A DNA stretch of 64,000 nucleotides, taken from Aphanothece sp. CMT-3BRIN-NPC111. GTDB lineage: Bacteria > Cyanobacteriota > Cyanobacteriia > Cyanobacteriales > JAHHGU01. Within the stretch, counting starts at the first letter, position 1. The number at the start of each line of letters is the position of its first letter. The position numbers and the translations under genes are program-made. The DNA lies in assembly GCA_019359765.1 (NCBI GenBank), contig JAHHGU010000004.1, forward strand, positions 100,106-164,105. The letters run 5' to 3'. This document shows positions 35,391-44,321 of the stretch, one piece after another. The notes below the pieces were generated by a model. The model did not search any database, was not told the origin of the DNA, and was given only the letters and a program-made list of their open reading frames with translations.

Positions 35391-35894
35391 ATGAAACAAG
35401 AGCGTTTCCTCGAATCACTCGCCAACCTCTTACTGCCTCTAGGACTAATTTTTGGACTGGTACTTCTATTGAACCTCAATGTTGAAGGAGGCACCTCAGG
35501 AGAAAGTACAGCTAATCCTTTGGAGTCTTGGCTCAAGGTGATCGCGGGCTATTTGGCAGCAGGAGCAGAAATTGCAGCGTCAGTTGTGATTGGGCTGGGT
35601 GTGATTCGGGGAATTGGGGACTACTTGCGGCAATTGTTATCGCGTTCCAGACATCATGTGGATGCAACTGAAGAGATTCGTCTGAAACTGGGACGGGTGC
35701 TGACATTAGGTTTGGAATTTACCGTAGCCAGCGATATTTTACGAACGGCGGTTGCACCAACCCGCCAGGAGATTTTAAATTTAGGGGCGATTGTGATGCT
35801 GCGAACGCTGTTGAACTATTTCTTAGAGCGTGAGATCAGGCAGGGAGAGCAACAGCGCTTAACAGAAAAGAATGCGATCGCCAGGGAAGAATGA
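35391..35894 (+). CDS. DUF1622 family membrane protein
   Basis: A 167-residue protein with three hydrophobic segments: about residues 11-28, 48-72 and 125-142. It has the DUF1622 core: AGAEIAASVVIGLGVIRG, then the basic YLRQLLSRSRH stretch, RLKLGRVLTLGLEFTVASDIL and IVMLRTLLNYFLEREI. The family's function is unknown. It lies just after the GMC relic and before the ISL3 element. Confidence 0.85.
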   Translation: MKQERFLESLANLLLPLGLIFGLVLLLNLNVEGGTSGESTANPLESWLKVIAGYLAAGAEIAASVVIGLGVIRGIGDYLRQLLSRSRHHVDATEEIRLKLGRVLTLGLEFTVASDILRTAVAPTRQEILNLGAIVMLRTLLNYFLEREIRQGEQQRLTEKNAIAREE

Positions 35895-35941
35895 GTCGGA
35901 ATTGTTCCAGCTTGAAATTAATAGAAGGCGCAAGGTTTGTT

Positions 35942-37362
35942 GGTTCTTCCGGACTAGGCGTGTAAAAATATCAGCAACTTGAGGCAAAATAATGATAGAA
36001 ATATTTACCGCTTCCTTGTGCAAAATCAAGTATGATATGCTTGACAGGCTTTTCTGCTAATGCAAATTAAAGGCAAAAGTGACCTGATGAACTAAATAAC
36101 TATACCTATGGCATCGAATCCTGAGCTAGCATTAATGACTAAGCTCCTCAAAATTGAGGGTATCAAAGTTAAAAACTATAGCTTAGTTAAAGGACTAGGA
36201 ATATTCCTCTATATAGAATCTCAAGCAAAAATACTAGCTTGTCCCCACTGTGGTAACAAGACGGATAAACTTCATCAAAATCGAGAATATACCGTAAGAG
36301 ACTTACCTTTTGGAGAAGAGAGCGTATATTTAAAAGTCAACCGTCGTCGAATGAAATGCCCTCAATGTCAGCACTTATTTAGCGAAGAGTTTGAATGGGT
36401 AAAGAAGAAAAGAACTTACACCGAAAGGTTAAAGACAAAAATTATCTCGGAAGTTCTAGAGAGTGACATTAAAAACGTAGCGAAAAGAAATGGGGTGAGT
36501 GAACAAGAAATTGAAACGATGTTAAAAGAACTTGGGGAGAAGTTATGCCAGGAAAAACCCCAAAACGTTAGGAAACTAGGAATTGATGAAATCGTCCTAG
36601 TTAAAGGACAAAAAAACTACTGTGCTGTCTTAGTTGATTTAGAGAAAAGAATTCTAGTAGAAATCCTACAAAAAAGAACAGAAGCAGAAGTGAGCCAGCA
36701 CTTGGAAAGCTGGGGAGAAGAGGTACTATGGCAAATAACTGAAGTCAGTATTGACCTCTGGAAACCCTATAAAAAAGTTGTGGAGAAGCTAATGCCAACG
36801 GCAGAAATTGTGGCAGATAGATTCCACGTGATGAAGCAAGTCAATGACGAACTTGATGAAGCCAGAAGGAAAGCAAAAAGAGAAGCGACAAAACTTAAAA
36901 CTAAATTCCCAAGAGAGAAAGTCTTATCAGGAATTACGAACAGTAAATATGTAATAAATGAAAAATGAATCAGAGCTGACCCATAAAGAGCAAGAGAAAT
37001 TAGAACAAGTTAAAGCGGTTGCTCCGGACTTGGGCAAGATGCACTCCTTAAAAGAAGGAGAAGAGAAAGTTTTTTGAAGAAAGCCAAGATTGGGTAGAAG
37101 GTTTGTTGAGTCTCAGCGACTGGTTAAAAGAAGCTTTTGAGTATTTTCCCAAAAGTGGTAAAACAATCAAAAGGTGGATTGGAGAAATTATTGCTTACTT
37201 TGACCAAAGAACTAGCCAAGGAGCTGTAGAGGGAATCAACAATAAAATCAAGCTCATAAAAAGGAGAGCATATGGATTTAGAAACTTCAATAACTTTCGG
37301 ATTAGGTGTTTTCTAAGCTGGCACTTTTCTTATTAGTTTAGCACCATTACTTCGGTAGAACC
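35942..37362 (+). mobile_element. ISL3-family insertion sequence with 8-bp target duplication
   Basis: Imperfect terminal inverted repeats GGTTCTTCCGGACTAGGCGTG (left) and GGTTCTACCGAAGTAATGGTG (right, read inward). The flanks carry the direct repeat GGTTTGTT at 35934-35941 and 37363-37370, the 8-bp duplication expected for ISL3. Length is 1421 bp. The intact duplication indicates a fairly recent insertion although the transposase frame is broken. Confidence 0.9.
36108..37336 (+). pseudogene. ISL3-family transposase, interrupted by two frameshifts
   Basis: It encodes an N-terminal zinc-finger region (CPHCGNKTDKLHQ, CPQCQHLF), a helix-turn-helix, and the DDE core (LGIDEIVLVKG, DLWKPYKKV, VADRFHVMKQ). 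The frame stops at 36968 and resumes one base over as KNESELTHKEQEKLEQ. It stops again near 37077 and resumes as EESQDWVEGLL through to TSQGAVEGINNKIKLIKRRA, the final catalytic Glu region. Both shifts lie in homopolymer-rich runs (A5 and T6), so slippage or sequencing error is possible. Confidence 0.9.
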
Positions 37363-37455
37363 GGTTTGTTTTTAGGCCAAGAATTGATGAAACTGGAAAG
37401 CAGCTGATCTGTATCCAGTTTCATCGCGTTCCAGCAGCGATCGCTATGCAATGCT

Positions 37456-38289
37456 TTACCCAAGCACTGACGGGACATTAACTATTCCTGCCTCTTGAAT
37501 TGCTTTCCACCCAGCTTCTCCTAAGATGCGGTGAGCCGCCGTTGTGGGATGAATATTATCCCAGAACAAAAACTGGTTTGGGTTACCAGAGGAGTTCCCT
37601 CTATCCAGACACGCACTTATAACATTGGTAAAACCAAATGCTGCCGGATGTGCGATCGCACTTTTATAAAGTTCATGGGCATCCAGCGTGGCCAGATGTA
37701 TCTCAGGATGCTTTTGGCTCACTACCTTGAGCGATCGCCTTAAAGCTTGATTATGCGCTTGCGTTAAAGCACTAAGACTTGCAGAGTTAGCACTATTTCG
37801 CGTAGCTGGTAACTGCCCTAAGTCGGGCACATTGGCTACCAAAATATTTTTAGCGCCCACATCTATAAGCAAGGCGATCGCTTTTGTGACATTTTCAACA
37901 GGAATGCTTGTACTGCTTGCTCCCTGCAAATAGTCATTGGCCCCCGCCCAAAGCACGTACAAGGTATTTGGGAACGCCTGTTGCTGCGTTCGTGTAAACG
38001 ACTGCACCTGTGTCAGCAACCCAGGTACAAGACTATTAATATCACTTCCAGTAGTGGCCCCTCCGCAAGCAAAATTGTTGATTTTGCTCTCAGGGAGATC
38101 GAGTCTTTGAGCAAGATACTCAACCCAAACCAGACCATTAGAATAACGCCCATGATAGTAGGGCGGATTGGGTGGATACATTCCCCCTGTTGCCCGGAAC
38201 ACCGTACCTATATCTGAAAGACTATCTCCAAACACAACAAGTTTATCAATGGGTTCAGGCCGCTTAGTTGAAAACACAAGTGATGTCAT
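37456..38289 (-). CDS. SGNH/GDSL hydrolase (lipase/esterase)
   Basis: A 277-residue hydrolase. Block I is VVFGDSLSDIG (nucleophile serine), the oxyanion glycine lies in NNFACGGATTG, block III is WAGANDYL, and block V is FLFWDNIHPTTAAH with the catalytic Asp-His pair. It lacks an obvious signal peptide. The ATG at 38289 is preferred. It is formed at the end of the repeat element 38286-38439, whose GGAG (from GGAGCGCAGCGAC) is placed as the Shine-Dalgarno sequence. The substrate ester is unknown. Confidence 0.88.
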   Translation of the reverse strand: MTSLVFSTKRPEPIDKLVVFGDSLSDIGTVFRATGGMYPPNPPYYHGRYSNGLVWVEYLAQRLDLPESKINNFACGGATTGSDINSLVPGLLTQVQSFTRTQQQAFPNTLYVLWAGANDYLQGASSTSIPVENVTKAIALLIDVGAKNILVANVPDLGQLPATRNSANSASLSALTQAHNQALRRSLKVVSQKHPEIHLATLDAHELYKSAIAHPAAFGFTNVISACLDRGNSSGNPNQFLFWDNIHPTTAAHRILGEAGWKAIQEAGIVNVPSVLG

Positions 38290-38439
38290 GTCGCTGCGCT
38301 CCAATTCGTAATTCGTAATTCGTAATTAATACCCCATAAATAAATTTAGGGGCTTGGACATTGATGCGGGAGCATTTATGAGTTTTCCATAAATAAATTT
38401 AGGGGCTTGAAACCGGGAATTACGAATTATTTTGGTCAT
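38286..38439. repeat. AATTCGTAATT-ended palindromic element abutting a start codon
   Basis: Left end GTCATGTCGCTGCGCTCC plus AATTCGTAATT units. Two copies of the hairpin CCATAAATAAATTTAGGGGC follow, with GGGGCTTGGA and GGGGCTTGAAACC tails. The right end is AATTACGAATTATTTTGGTCA. It has the same architecture as the element at 2386-2556. Its left end overlaps the start codon of the minus-strand GDSL hydrolase. Confidence 0.75.
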
Positions 38440-38868
38440 ACAAGCTACTATCGCAAGACGATTGCCAAAATATTCGCACCGTTAAAAGAGAGATTTACCG
38501 TTCCTAAATCACTAAATTAATTGCTTTGCTTCCTTGGCACTCTTCTCACCCTAACGAATCTATTGATTGTTTTTGTAGGGCGTACCTGCCTTGAAAAGGA
38601 GAGGTTATACGCCTTTGAAAGGCTATAACTTTGCGCTATAAGTGACTTCAATCTTATCCAAGACTATCTGCACTGGCTCTACTTCTGTAGAGAGCAAGAT
38701 GTTTCAGCGATTTTAAGCTTGATATCATGTCCGGTGGAGCAACCACAATATGCTCCGGGGCGGGTTTAGCGAATATATTTGTGGGCAGCAGATTTTCTCG
38801 GATTTACCCGCCCCTAAAAGTCTAATCGGTTTTTATTAGGGGTAATACCTGTCTCAAAGCTAAATCCC
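38440..38868. other. Intergenic region with a GGGGCGGGT hairpin
   Basis: It contains an inverted repeat with arms GGGGCGGGT (38757-38765) and ACCCGCCCC (38806-38814), a common dispersed cyanobacterial hairpin. No gene was recognised in the rest. Confidence 0.55.
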
Positions 38869-39621
38869 TTAGAGTTCCTGAATACGTGGACGAATCAACA
38901 ACTCACCGATATTGACGTGTTCCGGTTGGCTTACCACGTAAAGAATGGCGCTGGCAATATCTTCGGCCTGAAGGATATTGGCATCCGGGGCATAGAAACC
39001 GCCTTGCCCGGTTACGGCTTCTTTCGTTGCCTCGTGCTTAATTGAATCGGCAAGTTCAGTCGCGACTGCTCCTGGTTCAATGTCAGTTACCCGCACACCG
39101 TATTCAACTGCCTCCCGGCGTAGACTGTCTGAGATGGCACGTACCGCGAATTTAGTTCCGCAATAGACAGCCGCCCCTTTAAAGGCAAAACGTCCAGCCA
39201 CCGAGCCAAGGTTCACAATATGACCGTGCTTGCGCTTAGCCATGCCGGGAAGGACGGCGTGAATGGCGTAGAGGAGTCCTTTAATGTTCACGTCAATCAT
39301 CTGCTCCCACTCATCGATGCGCCCTTCAAGCATGGGTGACAGAGGCATTAAACCGGCGTTGTTGATTAGGATGTCTACGCCACCCATTGTTTCGAGTTCA
39401 TCTCCAACCTGCGCCACTGCCTCCCGGTCGGTTACGTCCAATGGTTTAATAATTGACTGACCGCCTGCACGCTCAATTTCCTGAGAAAGCTGTTCAAGTT
39501 GCTCTGTGCGACGGGCAGATAAAACTACTTTCGCACCGTTCTGCGCCAGCATTTTGGCTGTCGCAGCGCCGATGCCGCTACTGGCACCAGTAATCCAAGC
39601 CCGTCCTGAAAGAATTGTCAT
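38869..39621 (-). CDS. Short-chain dehydrogenase/reductase
   Basis: A 250-residue classical SDR. Cofactor motif TGASSGIGAAT, LSARR (basic residue suggesting NADPH), LDVTD, NNAG, and the catalytic set N (DVNIKG), S (LGSVAG) and Y-x-x-x-K (YCGTKFA) are all present. It is close to the YdfG/clavaldehyde-dehydrogenase-like branch. The ATG at 39621 gives the usual short N-terminus. The substrate is not predictable. The 39622-40033 gap upstream has nothing beyond a HIP1-like site. Confidence 0.92.
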   Translation of the reverse strand: MTILSGRAWITGASSGIGAATAKMLAQNGAKVVLSARRTEQLEQLSQEIERAGGQSIIKPLDVTDREAVAQVGDELETMGGVDILINNAGLMPLSPMLEGRIDEWEQMIDVNIKGLLYAIHAVLPGMAKRKHGHIVNLGSVAGRFAFKGAAVYCGTKFAVRAISDSLRREAVEYGVRVTDIEPGAVATELADSIKHEATKEAVTGQGGFYAPDANILQAEDIASAILYVVSQPEHVNIGELLIRPRIQEL

Positions 39622-40033
39622 ATTGCACCACAACATGCTAGTTCCCTCAGATTTTACTGGTGCTATTTCCTGCCAACTTCTAGCTGAGGTGGGGGGTAGT
39701 TTTAGGTTGAATTTATTACTACTAGCTAATGATGCGCCCTTCTATATAAGTAGATGGGTGTAATTAAACGTCTTTTTGGAGTTGTTAGTAGAAGCTCAGG
39801 AATTTCTTTGATCGCATACGGCGATCGCAAAGTGTGCAGTTGCTCAACCGCGTCTACCTAGAACAGCCTGATTTCCTTCTCCCTTCCCTGGCGAGGTGTA
39901 CTCAGCAAAAGTGAGCCACGATGCCTTTAATCAACTACGCCCAACTCAGATGAATTAAGATTAAACCAGATCAGTCAAGCGTTAGCCTCAAGCTAAACAA
40001 GCACGTCCACTAACTTACTCATTCAAGTGGGTG

Positions 40034-41302
40034 ATGAAGAAGCCCTTAACTATGTGGAAACCCGAACTGCTAGCGCCAGCTAAAAATCTGGAACGGTTAA
40101 AAGTTGCCATTGCCTATGGTGCAGACGCCGTTTATCTAGGGGGGCAAAAATATGGTTTGCGGACCCGTGCGGACAATTTTACGGACTACGACTTAGAACA
40201 GGGCGTGGCATTTGCCCATCAGCACGATGCCAAAGTCTACGTCACGCTGAACGCCTTTCTCCACGATGCAGACTTTGAAGGGCTGAAAGCATATTGCCAG
40301 TTTCTCGAATTTATTGGTGTTGATGGCGTCATCGTTTCCGATCTCGGCGTTATCCGAGTCATTCAAAATTGTTCAAATCTGAATATCCACTTATCTACTC
40401 AGGCATCTTGCCTCAATTCCTCTGCTGGGTATTTGTGGAAGGAGATGGGGGTGAAGCGCCTGATTGTGGGACGAGAACTCAGTATTACCGAAGCTGGGTT
40501 GATTCGAGAGCAGGTAGGCATCGACGTGGAGATGTTTACCCACGGTGCTATGTGTATGGCTTACTCCGGTCATTGCACGATTTCCAACTTCACCGCAGGT
40601 CGGGATTCCAATCGGGGAGGATGCATTCAATCTTGTCGATTGCCCTATCAGTTACAAAGTAATGCCAAGGAACAGGGAACTGAGAACAGCGCACCAAACG
40701 ATTTGGTTACGTTCATGTCCTCCAGAGATCTGTGGGGAATTTATCAGATTGCAGACTTTTTCCAACATCAGATCTGCTCTTTAAAAATTGAAGGACGCAT
40801 GAAATCTTCCTTCTACGTTGCCCTGACCTGTAAGGTATATCGACAACTAATTGATGCCTATGCCGCCGGGACATGGAATACAGATATGCTCAATTGGGCG
40901 GCAGCGGAACTGCAATCTGTTCCGCACCGGGATTACTTTTCTGGTTCGCTAGAAACACCAGCAGACAGTGACTCAGTGTTTGGTCAATTGTCAGGGATTA
41001 ACACAGGCACTCAACAATATCTGGGCATCGTTATGGATGCAACGTCCCAAGAGATCGTTGTGCGTCTTGTTGAACCTTTAACCATCAAAGATGAAATTGA
41101 AGTCGTCCCATTTCAAGGGGAACCAATCCGCTGGAAGGTCGAACAGCTTTTCTCCGTTACGGGTGAACTTTTAAAATCAATGCGATCTGACAGTATCGTT
41201 CGCATTCCCAAATTTAATGCAGGAATAGAATTGCAGAATGTTGCCAAACTAAATGTAGTTCGAGCCGCACCAGTAGTTAAATTAGTTGCCCATGCAATTT
41301 AA
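40034..41302 (+). CDS. Peptidase U32 family protein, TrhP-like (tRNA U34 hydroxylation)
   Basis: A 422-residue U32 protein. Signatures: PELLAPAKNLERLKVAIAYG, DAVYLGGQKYGLR, VEMFTHGAMCMAYSGHC and GGCIQSCRLPYQL, where the cysteines are the family's cluster-like ligands. TrhP (E. coli YegQ; B. subtilis TrhP1/TrhP2) uses prephenate to hydroxylate U34 of tRNA. The start could also be the ATG at 40052 (MWKPELLAP). It overlaps the next U32 gene by 17 bases; trmN6 follows, and cmoA/cmoB lie nearby, which supports a tRNA role over a protease role. Confidence 0.88.
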   Translation: MKKPLTMWKPELLAPAKNLERLKVAIAYGADAVYLGGQKYGLRTRADNFTDYDLEQGVAFAHQHDAKVYVTLNAFLHDADFEGLKAYCQFLEFIGVDGVIVSDLGVIRVIQNCSNLNIHLSTQASCLNSSAGYLWKEMGVKRLIVGRELSITEAGLIREQVGIDVEMFTHGAMCMAYSGHCTISNFTAGRDSNRGGCIQSCRLPYQLQSNAKEQGTENSAPNDLVTFMSSRDLWGIYQIADFFQHQICSLKIEGRMKSSFYVALTCKVYRQLIDAYAAGTWNTDMLNWAAAELQSVPHRDYFSGSLETPADSDSVFGQLSGINTGTQQYLGIVMDATSQEIVVRLVEPLTIKDEIEVVPFQGEPIRWKVEQLFSVTGELLKSMRSDSIVRIPKFNAGIELQNVAKLNVVRAAPVVKLVAHAI

Positions 41303-42482
41303 CACCTTTGTATCATCCGTTGGCGATCTAGAGCGGTGCGTCAATGCTGCCAATCTACATGAGGTGTTGTTGGAACCGACGCTGTTAACTCGACAGGGAA
41401 AACTGTCAGAGGAGGAGGTACATACATTAGCGGCAGCAGCCAAGGAGCGAGGACTGCGCCCGGTGTTAGTATGGGATGTCCTGATGCCGGAACGGGTGAT
41501 GAGCAGTATTTGCGATCGCCTCAAGCATTGGGATATAAATCGCTTCGGGGCTATCCGTGCGTGCGATCCAGGCGCTGCCTATTGGCTAAAAACTTATTTC
41601 CCGCAGATACCGCTTCAGTTAATTGTGGAGACAGGCAATCATAATCTTGAGTCACTTCGGGGTTGGTGTGATATTTTTTCCGGGTCGTTGGAACGTCTGG
41701 TGCTGTCGATAGAACTCCCTGAAGAAAAGCTGGTTGAATATTGCCAAACGCTTCCTGTTGCCTGCGAGTTGCTCGGCGTTGGACAAATTCTACTTTTCTA
41801 CTCGCCGCGATCGCTCCTAGCAAAAAATTTGCCCACTACTGACGAAGACGAGGAACTGTATCTAGAAACCACGGCGGCATTTGAGGATGCTAAAGACCGA
41901 CACTTTCCGATTCTAGAAACCACAAATGGCACCTTCATGTTTTTGGACAAAGACCAATTTATTCTCGATAAATTGGAGAAGTTGCAAGCAGCTGGTCTGC
42001 ATACGGTGCGTTTGGACTTGCGGCATTTCGGTCAGGATAATGATGTAGCCGTGAATATCGATCAAATTTGTCACCAAGCTCTAGAAGACCCAGTTTCACT
42101 GCGAACAAACTGGCCGCGACAAACTCGCGCCCCCTTTTTCAAAGCCAATCGGACAACAGCTTTGTTTCCCCGGATGAAGCCGAAACTATTTGATTACCGG
42201 AATGATACCTGTCTAGCTGAGGTGCTAGCCGGGGAAGGTGGGAAATACGTTGTTTTTTACACCTTGCGCCCTTTCCATGCTTCGCAGATTAAGAGCATGA
42301 TCATGCCCACGGGTGAAGAGATTGTTCTCAAGGAGATTCCCTTTCGCAACTTAAACGGCGAACATCTCGACACTTTTGAGGCAGAACAGATGCTGATTAC
42401 GGACTGGATCAAGAAGGCGGTGCCAGGATCTCTGCTGTTGGGCAAGCATTCTTTTAATTCAGACTGCGGCGAGGATGCCTAA
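41286..42482 (+). CDS. Second U32-type protein, partner of the TrhP-like protein
   Basis: A 398-residue protein of the same fold class but without the GAMC...SGHC cysteine motif of its neighbour. The N-terminal part (FNTFVSSVGDLERCVNAANL, EVLLEPTLLTRQG) resembles the smaller subunit of two-component TrhP systems such as B. subtilis YrrN/YrrO. Both ends overlap neighbours (17 bases upstream, 8 bases with trmN6), which shows tight translational coupling. An alternative start is at 41292 (MQFNTF). Its role as a partner subunit is inferred from this arrangement. Confidence 0.78.
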   Translation: MPMQFNTFVSSVGDLERCVNAANLHEVLLEPTLLTRQGKLSEEEVHTLAAAAKERGLRPVLVWDVLMPERVMSSICDRLKHWDINRFGAIRACDPGAAYWLKTYFPQIPLQLIVETGNHNLESLRGWCDIFSGSLERLVLSIELPEEKLVEYCQTLPVACELLGVGQILLFYSPRSLLAKNLPTTDEDEELYLETTAAFEDAKDRHFPILETTNGTFMFLDKDQFILDKLEKLQAAGLHTVRLDLRHFGQDNDVAVNIDQICHQALEDPVSLRTNWPRQTRAPFFKANRTTALFPRMKPKLFDYRNDTCLAEVLAGEGGKYVVFYTLRPFHASQIKSMIMPTGEEIVLKEIPFRNLNGEHLDTFEAEQMLITDWIKKAVPGSLLLGKHSFNSDCGEDA

Positions 42483-43185
42483 TCCCTACTTTCGCTTCAA
42501 ACAGTTCACGGTATTTCACGATCGCTGCGCTATGAAGGTGGGTACTGATGGTGTCCTGTTGGGGGCGTGGGCAGACACCACAGGCGCACAACAAATTCTT
42601 GATATCGGGACGGGGACAGGGTTGATTGCCCTCATGTTGGCACAGCGCTCTCAGGCGCACATTGATGCCGTAGAGATTGATGAAGATGCTTGCATTCAGG
42701 CGAGGGAAAACGTGCAGCGAACATCCTGGGCAGAACGCCTCCGGGTGTACCATTGTTCTATCCAAGATTATGCAGCTACTTGCCCAAAGCGGTACGATCT
42801 CCTAGTCTCTAATCCACCTTTTTTTGAAAACGCATTTAAAGCAGCAAAGCAGGCAAAAACTTTGGCGCGGCACACAGATACTCTTGGGCAAGTTGATATA
42901 TTGCAAGTTGCAGAACAGCTTCTGTATGAGAATGGTAGGCTAGCTGTAATTTACCCAACCGAGTCAGCGAAAATTTTCCAAGAAAAGGCTGAAGCTTTCG
43001 GTTTCTTTTGCAGCCAAAAACTATACGTTAAACCAAAATTAAATAGTCAATGCAAGCGGATTCTGATGGAATTTGCCAAAAGTCAGTTGCCATACCAGGA
43101 AAGTGCGATCGCTATAGAAGCAGCCCCCCGTATTTACACTCCTGAATTTATTGCCTTGATCAAGGACTTTTACCTGAAGTATTAA
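42475..43185 (+). CDS. trmN6: tRNA1(Val) (adenine(37)-N6)-methyltransferase TrmN6 (YfiC family)
   Basis: A 236-residue N6-adenine methyltransferase. The N-terminal FRFKQFTVFHDRCAMKVGTDGVLLGAW is the hallmark of the YfiC family. SAM motif I is LDIGTGTGLIALMLAQR and the catalytic motif IV is NPPFF. It modifies A37 of tRNAVal, the same anticodon loop that carries cmo5U34 in E. coli. This fits its place in an operon with the U32 pair and next to cmoA/cmoB. Confidence 0.9.
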   Translation: MPNPYFRFKQFTVFHDRCAMKVGTDGVLLGAWADTTGAQQILDIGTGTGLIALMLAQRSQAHIDAVEIDEDACIQARENVQRTSWAERLRVYHCSIQDYAATCPKRYDLLVSNPPFFENAFKAAKQAKTLARHTDTLGQVDILQVAEQLLYENGRLAVIYPTESAKIFQEKAEAFGFFCSQKLYVKPKLNSQCKRILMEFAKSQLPYQESAIAIEAAPRIYTPEFIALIKDFYLKY

Positions 43186-43322
43186 GCCATGGATAATTCA
43201 GCGATCTAAAGGCACAATTCATCGACAGCAGAGAACTTCTGTATCCGCACCACGATATTTCGTCTGTTCGCTGCAATACATTTGTTATGTAACCGTTACA
43301 TACACAATCATGGTTGTTTTCC

Positions 43323-44231
43323 TCAAAGAACTTCACCAGTCACTTCATCGATTTTAAATTTACGCATATCTTCATCCCAGATGACTTTTTTGTCTGAGCC
43401 AATACCTTGCAGAAGCAACTTAGCAATTTTATTTCCACCTATCTCGATAATTGCTTCAACATGAAATATCTCATAGGAAATCTTGAGGCATTTGAGTTCA
43501 ACTGAACCAAGGTTGTCAATCTCAAAGGTAATATCTGACATGTCTACATTATGCTCGACTGTACCAGGTGGCGTGTTAACGGAGTAATTCATGTTTCGCT
43601 TAATAAAATCGTTGGCTTCAAAGCGGCCCTCTGGAGTGTTAAAAAAGACTGGTTGCTTTGAGGGGGGGCCGCTCAGATTTCCACTAATAGTTTGAATATC
43701 GGCAGCAATTTTTTGCGAATCCTCATCTCGTTTGAACTCAAAATTTACTTTGGGTGATGATGGAGTAACTGCAATAAGATGTAGGTTAATTTCTTGAATA
43801 CGTCCAGCCCAATCAGATTCACGAAACTCTCTGAGGACAACAAGACCAATCTGCTTACTTCTTGCATAGAGTTCAGCCTCGCTAGTGAAGCCATTACAAG
43901 TTACAACATATGCTTCATCCGGGTTGATATCAGCTATCGCACCATAGAAATCCCGGATAATACCAAGTCCAACTTTATCCCCAGAAATATCAAAGTCTTT
44001 ACACTCCAGCACAATGCGTTGCTGTTTCCCACCACGTTCGATAGCGACATCCATCTGATGTGAGACTCCAGAGTCACCTACCAGTTTGAGATCATGAATG
44101 ACAGTACCACTCTGCTCAAGATACTTAAAGACAACAGCAGCAAGCCTTTCATAGCGTGTACCTGACTTTGTTGATAAAAGCTCATAGTAATGATCGTGTA
44201 GCTCATCGTAGCGAGATCGTTGCTTAGTCAT
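43323..44231 (-). CDS. Mrr-like PD-(D/E)xK nuclease
   Basis: A 302-residue protein. The N-terminal nuclease domain has SGTRYERLAAVVFKYLEQ, then HQMDVAIERGGKQQRIVLECKDFD, in which D, E and K form the catalytic D...E-x-K site. The C-terminal half (about 150-300) is beta-rich and of unknown fold. It lies antisense between trmN6 and cmoA, convergent with the former and divergent from the latter. No methylase partner is visible. It may be a type IV-like restriction enzyme. Confidence 0.8.
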   Translation of the reverse strand: MTKQRSRYDELHDHYYELLSTKSGTRYERLAAVVFKYLEQSGTVIHDLKLVGDSGVSHQMDVAIERGGKQQRIVLECKDFDISGDKVGLGIIRDFYGAIADINPDEAYVVTCNGFTSEAELYARSKQIGLVVLREFRESDWAGRIQEINLHLIAVTPSSPKVNFEFKRDEDSQKIAADIQTISGNLSGPPSKQPVFFNTPEGRFEANDFIKRNMNYSVNTPPGTVEHNVDMSDITFEIDNLGSVELKCLKISYEIFHVEAIIEIGGNKIAKLLLQGIGSDKKVIWDEDMRKFKIDEVTGEVL

Positions 44232-44321
44232 AATCATGGATATACCGTTAGTTTATTCTATCCTGAAGCTCTTTTGAGTGCTTAGAGCGCTAATGGCTAA
44301 GCTTTCACAATCTAAAATCAA

